Shown here: one piece after another, positions 42,709 through 51,394 of the stretch
Layout of the letters: each line of letters begins with the position of its first letter
Position numbering within the stretch: the first letter of the stretch is position 1
Source: an uncultured Collinsella sp.
GTDB taxonomy: Bacteria; Actinomycetota; Coriobacteriia; Coriobacteriales; Coriobacteriaceae
Reading direction: 5' to 3'
Assembly (NCBI GenBank): GCA_902493375.1
Contig: CABUPH010000008.1
Location: 23,768 to 87,767 of the forward strand
Length of the DNA: 64,000 bases
Notes under the pieces: generated by a model
Told to the model about the DNA's origin: nothing
Seen by the model: the letters and a program-made list of their open reading frames with translations, nothing else
Databases searched by the model: none
Program-made: the position numbers and the translations under genes

Positions 42709-43607
42709 GGGGTTTGGCAGGGTTTTCTGTTGCGACGGCGTGCGGGGCGGAACCTCGTGTGCCGCAGGTGCCGCCGGCGGAGCTGGCGCGTCAGGCGCTC
42801 GAGACGGTGGCAGAGAAGCTGCCGCGTGAGCTGGTGGAAAACGATCTGCTGAAAAAGATCGCCCGTTCGTGGGCATCGCTGGCTCCGGCGCATCGCCTTG
42901 GCCTCGTGATTGAAGATGCTTCGGGGCGTTTGGCGTTTCTACTGCTATCGAGCGGTGTCTGCAGCGTTTTACTAACGATGGTGTCGTTATCGCCCCTCGG
43001 GTTTGCCTTGGGACTTGTTGCTCCGATTGCCGCTGGCGCCGCTCGGGATGGCTTTGAGAGCCGGCGCGAGCAACACGATGCAGAAGAGGCCATGCCCGAG
43101 GCGTTTACCGCACTTTCCATGTCGCTTGCCTCGGGACATTCGCTGGCCCAGGGCATGCGCTTTGTGGGCGCTCATGCGCAAGAACCGGTGCATACCGAGT
43201 TTTTGCGGGTGGCGGCGGCGATCGATTGCGGTATCTCGGCGACCGACGCGCTCGATGACTTGCTCGTGCGCATCGACGCCCCCGGTCTTTCGCTTGTGAC
43301 CTTGGCGCTTAAGGTGTCACAGCGCACCGGCGCTCCGCTTGCCGACTTGCTGTCCGAGGCGTCGAGCATGGTAGGGGAGCGCATTGAGCTCAAGCGCCGC
43401 CTGGATGTCAAGACGTCGCAGGCTCGCATGTCGGCGCATATGGTCGCGGCGATGCCGGCGGGCATGTGCGCGGTGTTGGCGCTGCTTTCGGCAGATTTTC
43501 GTCGCGGTCTTGCGACGCCTGCCGGTGCGGGCGCTGTGGTGCTGGGTCTCGCCCTCAACGCCGTTGCCCTGGTGGTTATCCGGCGCATTATGAGGGTGGA
43601 GCTATGA
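42681..43607 (+). CDS. tadB: Tad platform protein TadB (T2SS F domain)
   Basis: 308 residues. One or two hydrophobic segments at about 90-120, a GspF-type helical domain around EEAMPEAFTALSMSLASGHSLAQGM, and a C-terminal membrane pair. Forms the inner-membrane platform with TadC on which CpaF acts. Overlaps cpaF by 28 bases. Confidence 0.9.
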   Translation: MEVAVPLVVGGLAGFSVATACGAEPRVPQVPPAELARQALETVAEKLPRELVENDLLKKIARSWASLAPAHRLGLVIEDASGRLAFLLLSSGVCSVLLTMVSLSPLGFALGLVAPIAAGAARDGFESRREQHDAEEAMPEAFTALSMSLASGHSLAQGMRFVGAHAQEPVHTEFLRVAAAIDCGISATDALDDLLVRIDAPGLSLVTLALKVSQRTGAPLADLLSEASSMVGERIELKRRLDVKTSQARMSAHMVAAMPAGMCAVLALLSADFRRGLATPAGAGAVVLGLALNAVALVVIRRIMRVEL

Positions 43608-44245
43608 GCGCCCCAGTTGCAGTTGCGGCTTGCCTGTGCGCCCTGAGTGTATTTATCGCGACGGGTTTGGATCGGGCGGATGCACGCAAGATCGCAGGGG
43701 CCTGCAAGCGCGAGGCGGTGCTGGTCGCTGCCGCGGGTCGCTCAGTGGTCGATGCCCTGACCGCGCGAGTGAAGGGCGCGGTTGGAGCGGGCGGCCCGGC
43801 GCGAGTTTCGCTCGGCGAAGTGTCCGAGATGATCGATGTTGTGCGCTTGGGTCTTTCGGCCGGTCTTTCGTTTGATGCGGCGCTTGAGATTTTCTGCGCC
43901 AACCGCCGGTCAGTGCTGGCTCTTCGCCTTGAGCGGGCCTGCATGGCGTGGCAGGTGGGCGTGGGCACGCGTGAGGACGAGTTGTTGGCCGCCGCGCGCG
44001 ATCTGGACGTACGAGCGCTCGAGACCTTTGCCATCACGGTGGGGCAGGCGCTCGCCCTGGGTGCCCCACTTGCCGAGACGCTGGCCGCTCAAAGTCGCGA
44101 GATCCGTGCGGCTCATCGCGCCGCGGTCGAGCGTGAGATCGAGCGTGCGCCCGTCAAGCTGCTGATCCCCACCGGCACGCTCATCTTGCCGGCGTTGCTT
44201 CTGTCCATATTGGGCCCGCTGCTGGGAGCAGGCGGGATGATGTAG
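43604..44245 (+). CDS. tadC: Tad platform protein TadC (T2SS F domain)
   Basis: About 213 residues, ATGA overlap with tadB. GspF-like core EMIDVVRLGLSAGLSFDAALEIF and C-terminal hydrophobic segments (LLIPTGTLILPALLLSILGP). The N-terminal part before the F domain is shortened relative to many TadC proteins. Confidence 0.88.
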   Translation: MSAPVAVAACLCALSVFIATGLDRADARKIAGACKREAVLVAAAGRSVVDALTARVKGAVGAGGPARVSLGEVSEMIDVVRLGLSAGLSFDAALEIFCANRRSVLALRLERACMAWQVGVGTREDELLAAARDLDVRALETFAITVGQALALGAPLAETLAAQSREIRAAHRAAVEREIERAPVKLLIPTGTLILPALLLSILGPLLGAGGMM

Positions 44246-44255
44246 GGAGGAATAC

Positions 44256-44489
44256 ATGAACACGATGGTCGAAGTTGCTGACAAGGCTTGGAACTGGGCT
44301 TTTTGCCGGGCGATCCGCGCTCGCCAGCATGCCAAGGAGCTGTTGCGGGAGGAGAGCGCGCAGGGTACCACCGAGTACGCCATTTTGGTGGGCGTGCTTG
44401 TGGTGATCGCGATTATTGCCATCGTTGCATTTAAAGGCAAGGTCCAAGATCTATGGAACGCTATCAGCGAGGGCATCAACAGTCTGTAG
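44256..44489 (+). CDS. flp: Flp-family type IVb prepilin
   Basis: 77 residues: a charged 37-residue leader ending LREESA, then QGTTEYAILVGVLVVIAIIAIVAF. The Glu at +5 and Tyr at +6 relative to a cut after Ala match the Flp EY motif, though the usual Gly at -1 is Ala here. Probably the major pilin. AGGGAGG lies upstream. Confidence 0.88.
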   Translation: MNTMVEVADKAWNWAFCRAIRARQHAKELLREESAQGTTEYAILVGVLVVIAIIAIVAFKGKVQDLWNAISEGINSL

Positions 44490-45016
44490 AGGGCGAGCGC
44501 CCCATCGGGGTGCTGCTGGTGTTTGCTTGCCTGACCGTGGCGATAGCGGCGGTGCTTTGGGGGCTTAACGCCGCGCGGCAGCAGCGTCCTGGGGCCGCCT
44601 TCGATTCGGGCTCAGATTCGGCGGTGGCGACTCAAAAAGATGAGATGCGAGATGCGGACGATTCGGATGTCGCTGTCACGGCGCAAACCTTTCTGCGGAC
44701 GCTCGACAAGCGGTCTGGCACTGCGACGGATTCGCCTGAGGACAACGCGATTGCGGTCCGGCTTGCATGGTCCGAGGACCGACCGATGACCGAGGCAGCG
44801 GCGGATATGTTACGCGCCTACCGCGAGGTGCCAACGGCCCAGCTCGCCCTGAGCGGCTATCTCGATATTAAGGGCAACGTATGGGGCGCCATCGTGCGCG
44901 ATGGGCGCGGCTGGGTCGATATGGTGACGGTTGCCGCGGATACCGGCGATGCTTCGTGTCGTCTGCGCGCCGTGCGCCTGGTCCCGCAAACAATAAGCTC
45001 AAAGGAGGGATCGTGA
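44453..45016 (+). CDS. Tad-locus hypothetical membrane protein
   Basis: 187 residues, starting inside the end of flp (37-base overlap). One N-terminal membrane segment (IGVLLVFACLTVAIAAVLWGL), then a soluble domain with no recognised family. Its place between two pilin genes suggests a pilus accessory or minor subunit. The start is uncertain; no clear Shine-Dalgarno. Confidence 0.55.
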   Translation: MERYQRGHQQSVEGERPIGVLLVFACLTVAIAAVLWGLNAARQQRPGAAFDSGSDSAVATQKDEMRDADDSDVAVTAQTFLRTLDKRSGTATDSPEDNAIAVRLAWSEDRPMTEAAADMLRAYREVPTAQLALSGYLDIKGNVWGAIVRDGRGWVDMVTVAADTGDASCRLRAVRLVPQTISSKEGS

Positions 45017-45017
45017 A

Positions 45018-45236
45018 ATGCATGGCGTTCTGCGTGAAGAGGTTGCCCAAGCGACTGTGGAATACGCCATCGTCACGGTGGCGCTGTTATCGATCGTGCT
45101 GGCGATCGCGGGGCTTTGGCGTGCTGGCACCGATGGGCGCTTGGCGGCGCTGGTTGAGCGGGCGGCATCCCATGGCGTTGCCTCGACGTCGGTTATCGAC
45201 GCCGCTGCGGGCGCTAAGGACATTGCGTTGTATTGA
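45018..45236 (+). CDS. Second prepilin-like small protein
   Basis: 72 residues. MHGVLREEVA then QATVEYAIVTVALLSIVLAIAGLW: a short leader ending in Ala, Glu at +5 and Tyr at +6, and a hydrophobic helix, as in Flp pilins. AAAGGAGGG precedes the ATG. Probably a minor pilin. The next gene begins inside it. Confidence 0.75.
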   Translation: MHGVLREEVAQATVEYAIVTVALLSIVLAIAGLWRAGTDGRLAALVERAASHGVASTSVIDAAAGAKDIALY

Positions 45237-45708
45237 TATCGCGCGCGAGGACCGGGCGCAGTCTACGGTCGAGGCCGCTTTTTTGCTGCCGACGTTTCTG
45301 ACGCTCATCCTTCTCGCACTGCAACCGGTGTGCCTGCTCTATACGCGCGCGGTCATGGAGTCTGCCGCCGCCGAGACCGCGCGGCTCATGACCACGACGA
45401 CGGCGGAGGACGACGATCTTAAGGAGTTCACCCGCCGCCGGCTTGCCGCGGTGCCCAACGTTTCGATCTTTCATGCCGGCGGGCCGTTGTCGTGGAATAT
45501 CGAGCTTGGTCGGGCCGGTGCGGGTGGCGTCTCGTCCGTGTCCGTTTCCGGCGAGGTCAGGCCGTTGCCTGTGATCGGTGCGTTTGCGCAGGCTATGGGT
45601 GGTACCGCCGAGGGCGGCTACGTTGAGCTCAAGGTCGATGTCTCGTATCAATCACGTCCCGAATGGCTGGAGGGAGATTATGATTCGTGGATTGCTACAT
45701 GGGATTAA
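45172..45708 (+). CDS. TadE-like minor pseudopilin
   Basis: About 178 residues. After an Arg-rich leader come EDRAQSTVEAAFLLPTFLTL and a hydrophobic helix, the TadE-like signature, then a periplasmic-type domain. ATG at 45172 is the likeliest start but overlaps the preceding gene by 65 bases; a TTG at 45223 with AAGGA is the alternative. Confidence 0.7.
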   Translation: MALPRRRLSTPLRALRTLRCIDIAREDRAQSTVEAAFLLPTFLTLILLALQPVCLLYTRAVMESAAAETARLMTTTTAEDDDLKEFTRRRLAAVPNVSIFHAGGPLSWNIELGRAGAGGVSSVSVSGEVRPLPVIGAFAQAMGGTAEGGYVELKVDVSYQSRPEWLEGDYDSWIATWD

Positions 45709-47833
45709 GCGTTTCTGGTCTAGATGCGTTTTGACGCGCCGTCCGAGCTGCCATCGCAAGCGAGGCGGCTTTATGGGCCGCGCCGGTATCGACCTGTTTA
45801 TCGAAGACGGTGCCTACACCACGCTTTCTTCTGCCGTGGTCATCCTAGTGGTGCTCACGTTGTTGTTTTCGTCGACCGCGGCGATATGGAGCATGTCGCG
45901 TGCCGGGGATACCCAGGTGGCGGCCGATAGCGGCGCGCTGGCGGGTGCCAACGTAGTGTCGTCCTATCACACGGCTGCTACGGTGGTTGATGCGAGCATC
46001 TTGAGTCTGGGGCTGGCGGGGTTTGCCACAATCGGGACGGGCCTGGTCGCCATCCTCATCCCGGGTGCCGAACCAGTTGCCGGCAATATGGTCGACACCG
46101 GGATTGAGATCATTAAAACGCGCAACAAGTTTGCCAAAAGCGCATCGGAAGGCTTACAGAAAATCGAGACGGCTCTGCCGTATCTGATCGCCGCGCGTGC
46201 CACGCAGGCGGTGTCGGCGCAGGATACCGATAGTGTGACCTATACCGGTACGGCGCTTGCCGTGCCCAGGACATCCGAGTCTGATTTTGTTGCGCTCGAG
46301 GGTTCCGAGATCTCGACCGATGCCATTAAAGACACATCGGATGATTTAGAGCGTGCGGCCGAGGAGCTGCGGAAGGCTTCTGAGGACACGGCGAAGGCTA
46401 AAGAGCGCGCTTGGCTGGCGGATTGTGGCGGGTCGGACGAGAGTTCGATTGGCAAGTACTCGTGTATGTGGGAGCGTGCGAAAAAACTAGCAGAACTATC
46501 TGACAGCCAGAACCGTCATGAAAAGTCGAGCATCACATGGGAGCCGCAAATAGCGCTCGATCGCGCGAAAACCTATTACCGACAGCGCTTGGCGAATGAA
46601 AAACCTCAGGGATCGAGCGTCGAGATGAAAGCGCAGTCAGCCGCTCGAAAAGCGTTCTATGCCTATGCGATTGAAGAGGTCGATCGAGCATACATAAAAG
46701 ATGATGGCGAACGGTTTTCTGCCTATATCCCACTATTGCCGCGTGTCCCAAACGAGGTGCGGCCGACCGAACTTTACACCGATGCCGCATGGCCTGTAAG
46801 CAACAACGACGGCAGAACATACCTGCATTATGGAGTCGAATGCCCCGTCTATCAGAAAGGGACTCCGAGTGGGCTGGCATCTGTTGCTGATTATGATGGT
46901 CGTGATACATGCGAAGCGTGCGGCTTCGGCGTGGTTACGCTTGGAAGCGCCCTCATGCCGCCATCGTTCATCGAAAACGGCTTCGAGTACCACTTTGACA
47001 AGTTCAAAGAGGCTCTGGAAGACTACGTCGAATGCCGCAACAAAGAGCTCGAGCTCGAGCGTCAGACCGAAGACGAGGCCGATCGTGCGGGCAATACGTT
47101 TGACCAGGCCATCAAGGAGCTTTCGGGCGAGCGTCCGCGTATCGCTCCGCCCGGTCGCAACGGCGTAGTTGCCCTTGCGGTTTCGGGTGCCATCTCGAGC
47201 CCCGATGAGCTCAACTCTTCGTTTAGCACGGCAGTCAGGCTCGGCGATCGCGGTGCTATCTCTGCCGCGGTGTTGGCACCCGATGAGGCGACGGCGCAAA
47301 ACAACGTGCTTTCGCGATTTTTCTCGACATTGAAGGAACGCTCGGGCGGCGTTGCCGGCGTGCTCGACGGCGTCATGGATGTTTGGGGACGGCTGCTCGT
47401 AGGATACGGTGATATCCAAGGTTCGGCCGACGAACTTATGGACGAGATGATTAAAGGCCTAGGAGGGGGCAGCGGCGCGTTGGGTTCCATCGCATCGTGG
47501 CTCGGCGATACCGTTTCGGCGTCCATGGCGGCGTTGGGTCTGGAACCGTGCGACTTGCGCCTGCGAAAGCCAGTGCTGACCGATTCCGCCAACGTCATTA
47601 AGAGCCCGGGGTCTGACATTGCTGGTCTCTCTCAAGCGCAAGACAAGCTGCGAAGTATTCCGTTGGGCGTGACCGATCCCAAGGCGCTTTGCGAGGCGTT
47701 GGAATATCAAGTCGAACGCACCATTAGCGGTACGGTGTTCACGCTTGCGGAGATTCCTCTGCCCGGCGGCGGCTCCATCCCACTCACCGTCGATGTTGCC
47801 ACGCTGGTTGGCGCTCTGGGCGGTGGGTCGTAA
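45680..47833 (+). CDS. Large TadG-like (putative Flp pilus-assembly) membrane protein
   Basis: About 717 residues. One membrane helix (SSAVVILVVLTLLFSSTAAIW, about 50-70) is followed by QVAADSGALAGANVV, the standard opening of Tad/TadG-like proteins (ADSGALAGA), then a long extracytoplasmic region with a coiled-coil stretch (DDLERAAEELRKASEDTAKAKERA). The middle, about 46430-46960, has more A/T and more AAA/GAA codons than the flanks, suggesting replacement of the exposed part. GGAGGGAG precedes the ATG at 45680. Confidence 0.72.
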   Translation: MIRGLLHGIKRFWSRCVLTRRPSCHRKRGGFMGRAGIDLFIEDGAYTTLSSAVVILVVLTLLFSSTAAIWSMSRAGDTQVAADSGALAGANVVSSYHTAATVVDASILSLGLAGFATIGTGLVAILIPGAEPVAGNMVDTGIEIIKTRNKFAKSASEGLQKIETALPYLIAARATQAVSAQDTDSVTYTGTALAVPRTSESDFVALEGSEISTDAIKDTSDDLERAAEELRKASEDTAKAKERAWLADCGGSDESSIGKYSCMWERAKKLAELSDSQNRHEKSSITWEPQIALDRAKTYYRQRLANEKPQGSSVEMKAQSAARKAFYAYAIEEVDRAYIKDDGERFSAYIPLLPRVPNEVRPTELYTDAAWPVSNNDGRTYLHYGVECPVYQKGTPSGLASVADYDGRDTCEACGFGVVTLGSALMPPSFIENGFEYHFDKFKEALEDYVECRNKELELERQTEDEADRAGNTFDQAIKELSGERPRIAPPGRNGVVALAVSGAISSPDELNSSFSTAVRLGDRGAISAAVLAPDEATAQNNVLSRFFSTLKERSGGVAGVLDGVMDVWGRLLVGYGDIQGSADELMDEMIKGLGGGSGALGSIASWLGDTVSASMAALGLEPCDLRLRKPVLTDSANVIKSPGSDIAGLSQAQDKLRSIPLGVTDPKALCEALEYQVERTISGTVFTLAEIPLPGGGSIPLTVDVATLVGALGGGS

Positions 47834-48309
47834 TGAGTATCCGCATGCGTCTGCGCGAGGAGCGCGCCCAAGCGACGGTGGAGATGGCGGTGGTTACGCC
47901 CGTTTTGCTGATGCTGGCACTCATCGTGTACAACGTCATGATCTTTGCCAGCGCTGTCGCGCGCTTCGACCGCGTGGTACCCGACATCGTGTTGGCGCAC
48001 GCCGTGGCGTCGGAGGGGGAGGGCGACGAAAGCTCTGCCGATGCCTCGGCGACGGTTCAGACTCAAATTCTGAATGCCATGGAAGGCTATGACTTGCGGA
48101 TCGAAGTGTCGAGCGAGCAAGGCGCGGAGGCATTGGATGGTGGCCTGCTCTCCCTATCCGGTACGTTTAGGACCTACACCTGCACCATGCACTATGAGCC
48201 GTGGCCGACTTCTCTCAGCATCGCTGGCGTTTCGCTGGGGGCGCCGACAACGTTGTCGCACGAGCGCGCGGTGACGGTCGATCCATGGCGTCCGGGGGTG
48301 GTCATGTGA
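47833..48309 (+). CDS. TadE-like minor pseudopilin 2
   Basis: 158 residues. REERAQATVEMAVVTPVLLMLALIVYN shows the same Ala-Gln-x-Thr-Val-Glu motif and hydrophobic helix as the other pilin-like proteins of the operon. The soluble part is unrecognised. Starts on the last base of the preceding stop. Confidence 0.72.
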   Translation: MSIRMRLREERAQATVEMAVVTPVLLMLALIVYNVMIFASAVARFDRVVPDIVLAHAVASEGEGDESSADASATVQTQILNAMEGYDLRIEVSSEQGAEALDGGLLSLSGTFRTYTCTMHYEPWPTSLSIAGVSLGAPTTLSHERAVTVDPWRPGVVM

Positions 48310-48665
48310 CCGCGGTCTCGTCTTACATCGCCTACGCGCGGGCACTCAACAGGCTGGGTTGGACGCCGGCCGAGTTTGTGGTGGCGGAGTCGTTTGCCGT
48401 GCGCCTGCGCGGCATGCTGGGACGGCGTCCGGTTGCCGCCAACGGCCTGCCGCTTGTCATGGCGTTTCCGCACTGTTCCTCGGTCCACACGTGTTTTATG
48501 GCTTATCCCATCGATATCGCCTTTATCGATGCGCGCGGCTATGTCCTCGTATGCTACGAAAACGTACGTCCCTGGCGTATGTGCTCCTGTCCCGGCGCCT
48601 GGGCCGTACTAGAGCGCCCTTCAATCATTGTTTCGACCCCTGCTCTCCAACGCGTGCCGGCTTAA
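48306..48665 (+). CDS. DUF192-domain protein closing the Tad operon
   Basis: 119 residues from a GTG overlapping the previous stop. Contains the DUF192 features RLRGMLGRRP, GLPLVMAFPHCSSVHTCFM, IDIAFIDARGYVL and a closing Val/Ile-rich strand. DUF192 is a small beta fold of unknown function, normally secreted; here there is no signal peptide. Its overlap ties it to the Tad operon, so it may serve pilus assembly. Confidence 0.8.
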   Translation: MTAVSSYIAYARALNRLGWTPAEFVVAESFAVRLRGMLGRRPVAANGLPLVMAFPHCSSVHTCFMAYPIDIAFIDARGYVLVCYENVRPWRMCSCPGAWAVLERPSIIVSTPALQRVPA

Positions 48666-48762
48666 GGGACTGAGCGAAAAACTTCTTGCTGCCGGCTGAT
48701 GCCTCTGACGTGCCGATTTATAGAACCGAGGCTGTGCTCAAAAACTTTTTTAAAATTCTCGG

Positions 48763-48790
48763 TTGACCGGAACGCGTCCTTGGTTATACT
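48763..48790 (+). promoter_or_regulatory. Promoter of tRNA-Phe
   Basis: TTGACC (48763-48768) and TATACT (48785-48790), spacing 16. Confidence 0.75.
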
Positions 48791-48822
48791 AATCAAGCCT
48801 TGAAACAAGGCACACCTCAAAT

Positions 48823-48895
<73 letters not shown>

Positions 48896-48941
48896 CCTTG
48901 AATTGTTTAGGACCTCTGCAAAGGGGTCCTTTTCTTTTATG

Positions 48942-49127
48942 CAGCCCCCACATGGAATCGAACCCCGTGAGGGCGCGGAGCTGAGTAAACGCGTAAGCGT
49001 TTGCCAGCGTAGCTCGCAAGGCGCGTAAGCGCCGCAGCGGTCCGTCCGCGCAGCGCGCGGACGCGATTCCCTTCCCCGCCACCTTGAATTGACTAGGACC
49101 TCTGCAAAGGGGTCCTTTTCTTTTATG
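48942..49127 (+). repeat. tRNA-downstream module at tRNA-Phe
   Basis: Order: inverted T-arm (GGAATCGAACCCC, 48954-48966), a GC-rich hairpin block (48970-49063, including AAACGC-GTAA-GCGTTT), then a second copy of the tRNA 3' end and terminator. 49064-49127 repeats 48878-48941 with about 62 of 64 identical bases, offset 186. No gene. The remainder to 49378 holds a small ATGCGGGC/GCCCGTAT hairpin and the GH5-like gene's promoter region. Confidence 0.75.
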
Positions 49128-49378
49128 TAGAGTTCCGCGAAAAATGCATCCCAGAATTGGGCTTTAGAGCGGGATGCGCTTTCCGGCGCGTACTTCCGAC
49201 GTGCGTGCACATCTCGGCGCGCCATCTCGGACCCGCCCGCCTAGACATTCCTCCCACTTTTGCGCCACTTTGTAGACCGTTCGGTCGCCTGTCTGCATGC
49301 GCGGGTATACTCAAATCGATAGATATGTCATGCAAGAGCGATGCGGGCTTAGCCCGTATGATTCAAAAGGGGGCAGTG

Positions 49379-50440
49379 ATGGAGAGGATACTCGGCGTTA
49401 ATCTCTCTGGCTGGTTTATTCCCGAGCCTTGGGTGACCCCGTCGCTATACACGGCGACCGGTGCATCCAATGCGGCCGAGCTGCAGGAGGCCATGGGCAC
49501 CGCCGCCTATAACGAGCGCATGCGCCGTCATTACGAGACGTTTGTGAGCGAGGATGATTTCCGTCGCATGGCGCAGATCGGCCTCAATGCCGTGCGTCTG
49601 CCGGTACCCTGGTATGCCTTTGGCTCGCAGGAGTCCGATGCGTCCTACATCTCGGTTGTCGACTACATCGACCGTGCAATTGAGTGGGCTGCCAAGTACG
49701 ACATCCGCGTGCTGCTTGATCTAGCAACTGTGCCCGGTGGCCAGGGCGATTCCAACGATTCGCCCGCCACGCCGGAGGCTGTTGCCGAGTGGCATTCGTC
49801 CACCAACGGTCGTCATGTCGCACTCGACGTGCTCGAGCGCCTGGCCGATCGCTACGGCGAGGCCGAGAGCCTGCTGGGCATTGAGCTGCTGGATACGCCG
49901 CAGATGAGTGTCCGCAAGAGCCTCTTCACCATGACGGATGGCATTCCTGCGCACTACCTGCGCAACTTCTATCGCGATGCCTATGAGCTCGTCCGTTCGT
50001 ATATGCCCGAGGATAAGATCGTCGTCTTTTCGTCTTCGGGACATCCCAGCGAGTGGAAGCATTTTATGCGCGGCGCTAAGTACAAGAACGTCTACATGGA
50101 CCTTCACCTGTACCATTACCGCGACGAGTATGCGCTCGATATCACGAGCCCCCGCGGGCTGACGACGGCGATTTCGCGTAACAAGCGCGAGCTTAAAGAA
50201 GCGATTTCGACTGGGTTCCCCGTGCTGGTGGGCGAATGGTCGGGCGCGGCGATCTTTGCCAACTCGTCGGTTACGCCCGAGGGCCGCAATGCCTACGAGC
50301 GCGTGTTTATCGCCAACCAACTGGCTTCGTTTGCACCGGCTGCCGGTTGGTTCTTCCAAACGTGGAAGACCGAGAAGCGCATTGCAGCATGGGACGCCCG
50401 CGCGGCGCTCGGTACGCTCGAGCGTGGCATGATTGAATAG
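49379..50440 (+). CDS. Glycoside hydrolase family 5-like protein, acid/base residue missing
   Basis: 353 residues with the (beta/alpha)8 layout of GH5 exo-beta-1,3-glucanase-like enzymes: N-terminal RILGVNLSGWFIPEPW, GLNAVRLPVPWYAF, the strand LLGIELLDTP and the nucleophile strand VLVGEWSG with Glu286. In active GH5 the fourth-strand motif is NEP; here it is DTP (172-174), so the acid/base Glu is absent. The usual LHGAPGSQ is ATVPGGQG, losing a conserved His. It has no signal peptide. It may be an inactive, carbohydrate-binding or re-purposed relative. AAAAGGGGG lies upstream of the ATG. Confidence 0.75.
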   Translation: MERILGVNLSGWFIPEPWVTPSLYTATGASNAAELQEAMGTAAYNERMRRHYETFVSEDDFRRMAQIGLNAVRLPVPWYAFGSQESDASYISVVDYIDRAIEWAAKYDIRVLLDLATVPGGQGDSNDSPATPEAVAEWHSSTNGRHVALDVLERLADRYGEAESLLGIELLDTPQMSVRKSLFTMTDGIPAHYLRNFYRDAYELVRSYMPEDKIVVFSSSGHPSEWKHFMRGAKYKNVYMDLHLYHYRDEYALDITSPRGLTTAISRNKRELKEAISTGFPVLVGEWSGAAIFANSSVTPEGRNAYERVFIANQLASFAPAAGWFFQTWKTEKRIAAWDARAALGTLERGMIE

Positions 50441-50446
50441 GTTGAT

Positions 50447-51325
50447 ATGACGCAAAACAGCGCCCATACGGGCAAACTCTATGTGGTCGGCACGCCCATC
50501 GGCAACCTGGGCGACCTGTCCCCGCGCGTTGGCGAGGCGTTTGCCGCCGCCGATGCCATCTGCTGCGAAGACACGCGTGTGACGTCAAAGCTGCTGATGC
50601 ACCTGGGCATTTCCAAGCCGCTTGTCCGTTGCGACGAGAATGTGATCGCCAGCCGCGCCGCCGGCCTGGTCGACCGTCTGCTGGCGGGGGAGACCCTCGC
50701 CTTTGCCTCGGACGCCGGCATGCCGAGCGTGTCCGATCCCGGCCAGGCGCTGGTCGAGGCGGCACGTGAGGCCGATGTGCCCGTCGAAGTTATTCCCGGG
50801 CCCTCCGCTTGCGTCACGGCGCTCGTTTCGTCCGGCATTCCCTGTGAGCATTTTTTCTTTGAGGGCTTTTTGGGCCGAAAGCACGGCGACCGCGTGCGTC
50901 GTTTGCAGCGCCTTGCCGTGGTTCCCGGCGCACTCATCTTCTACGAGTCTCCACATCGCATCGTGGCGACGCTCGAGGCCGTGGCAGAGGTTTTTCCCCA
51001 GCGTGAGGTTGCCGTCTGCCGCGAGCTCACCAAGCTGCACGAGGAAGTCTTGCGCGGGCCCGCTGCCCAGCTTGCTGAGGAGCTGCGTGCTCGCGGCGAG
51101 GTAAAGGGCGAGATTGCGCTGGTCATCGCGCCGCCGAGCGAGGATGAGGAGGCCGGTATCGTGCCGGTTGGCGCCGCGGCAGCGGATCCCGACGAGGCCC
51201 TGCGCGAGGATATCCGCGCCGCGCTCGAGGAGGGGGAGCCCGCGTCTGCGGTGGCCAAGCGCCTGTCTCAGAAGTATTCGCGCCGCAAGCGCGATGTCTA
51301 TGCCATGGTGCTCGATATGCAATAG
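50447..51325 (+). CDS. rsmI: 16S rRNA C1402 2'-O-methyltransferase
   Basis: 292-residue tetrapyrrole-methylase-fold SAM enzyme. LYVVGTPIGNLGDLSPR at the start, CCEDTRVTSKLL, SDAGMPSVSDPG and the FFFEGFLGRK block are diagnostic. Begins 6 bases after the previous gene. Confidence 0.96.
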   Translation: MTQNSAHTGKLYVVGTPIGNLGDLSPRVGEAFAAADAICCEDTRVTSKLLMHLGISKPLVRCDENVIASRAAGLVDRLLAGETLAFASDAGMPSVSDPGQALVEAAREADVPVEVIPGPSACVTALVSSGIPCEHFFFEGFLGRKHGDRVRRLQRLAVVPGALIFYESPHRIVATLEAVAEVFPQREVAVCRELTKLHEEVLRGPAAQLAEELRARGEVKGEIALVIAPPSEDEEAGIVPVGAAAADPDEALREDIRAALEEGEPASAVAKRLSQKYSRRKRDVYAMVLDMQ

Positions 51326-51394
51326 ATGGAGGATATCCAGCCCTTGCGCTAGAATCATCCTCTGTATGCAACGTTTTTCTGGAGGACAAACCCC

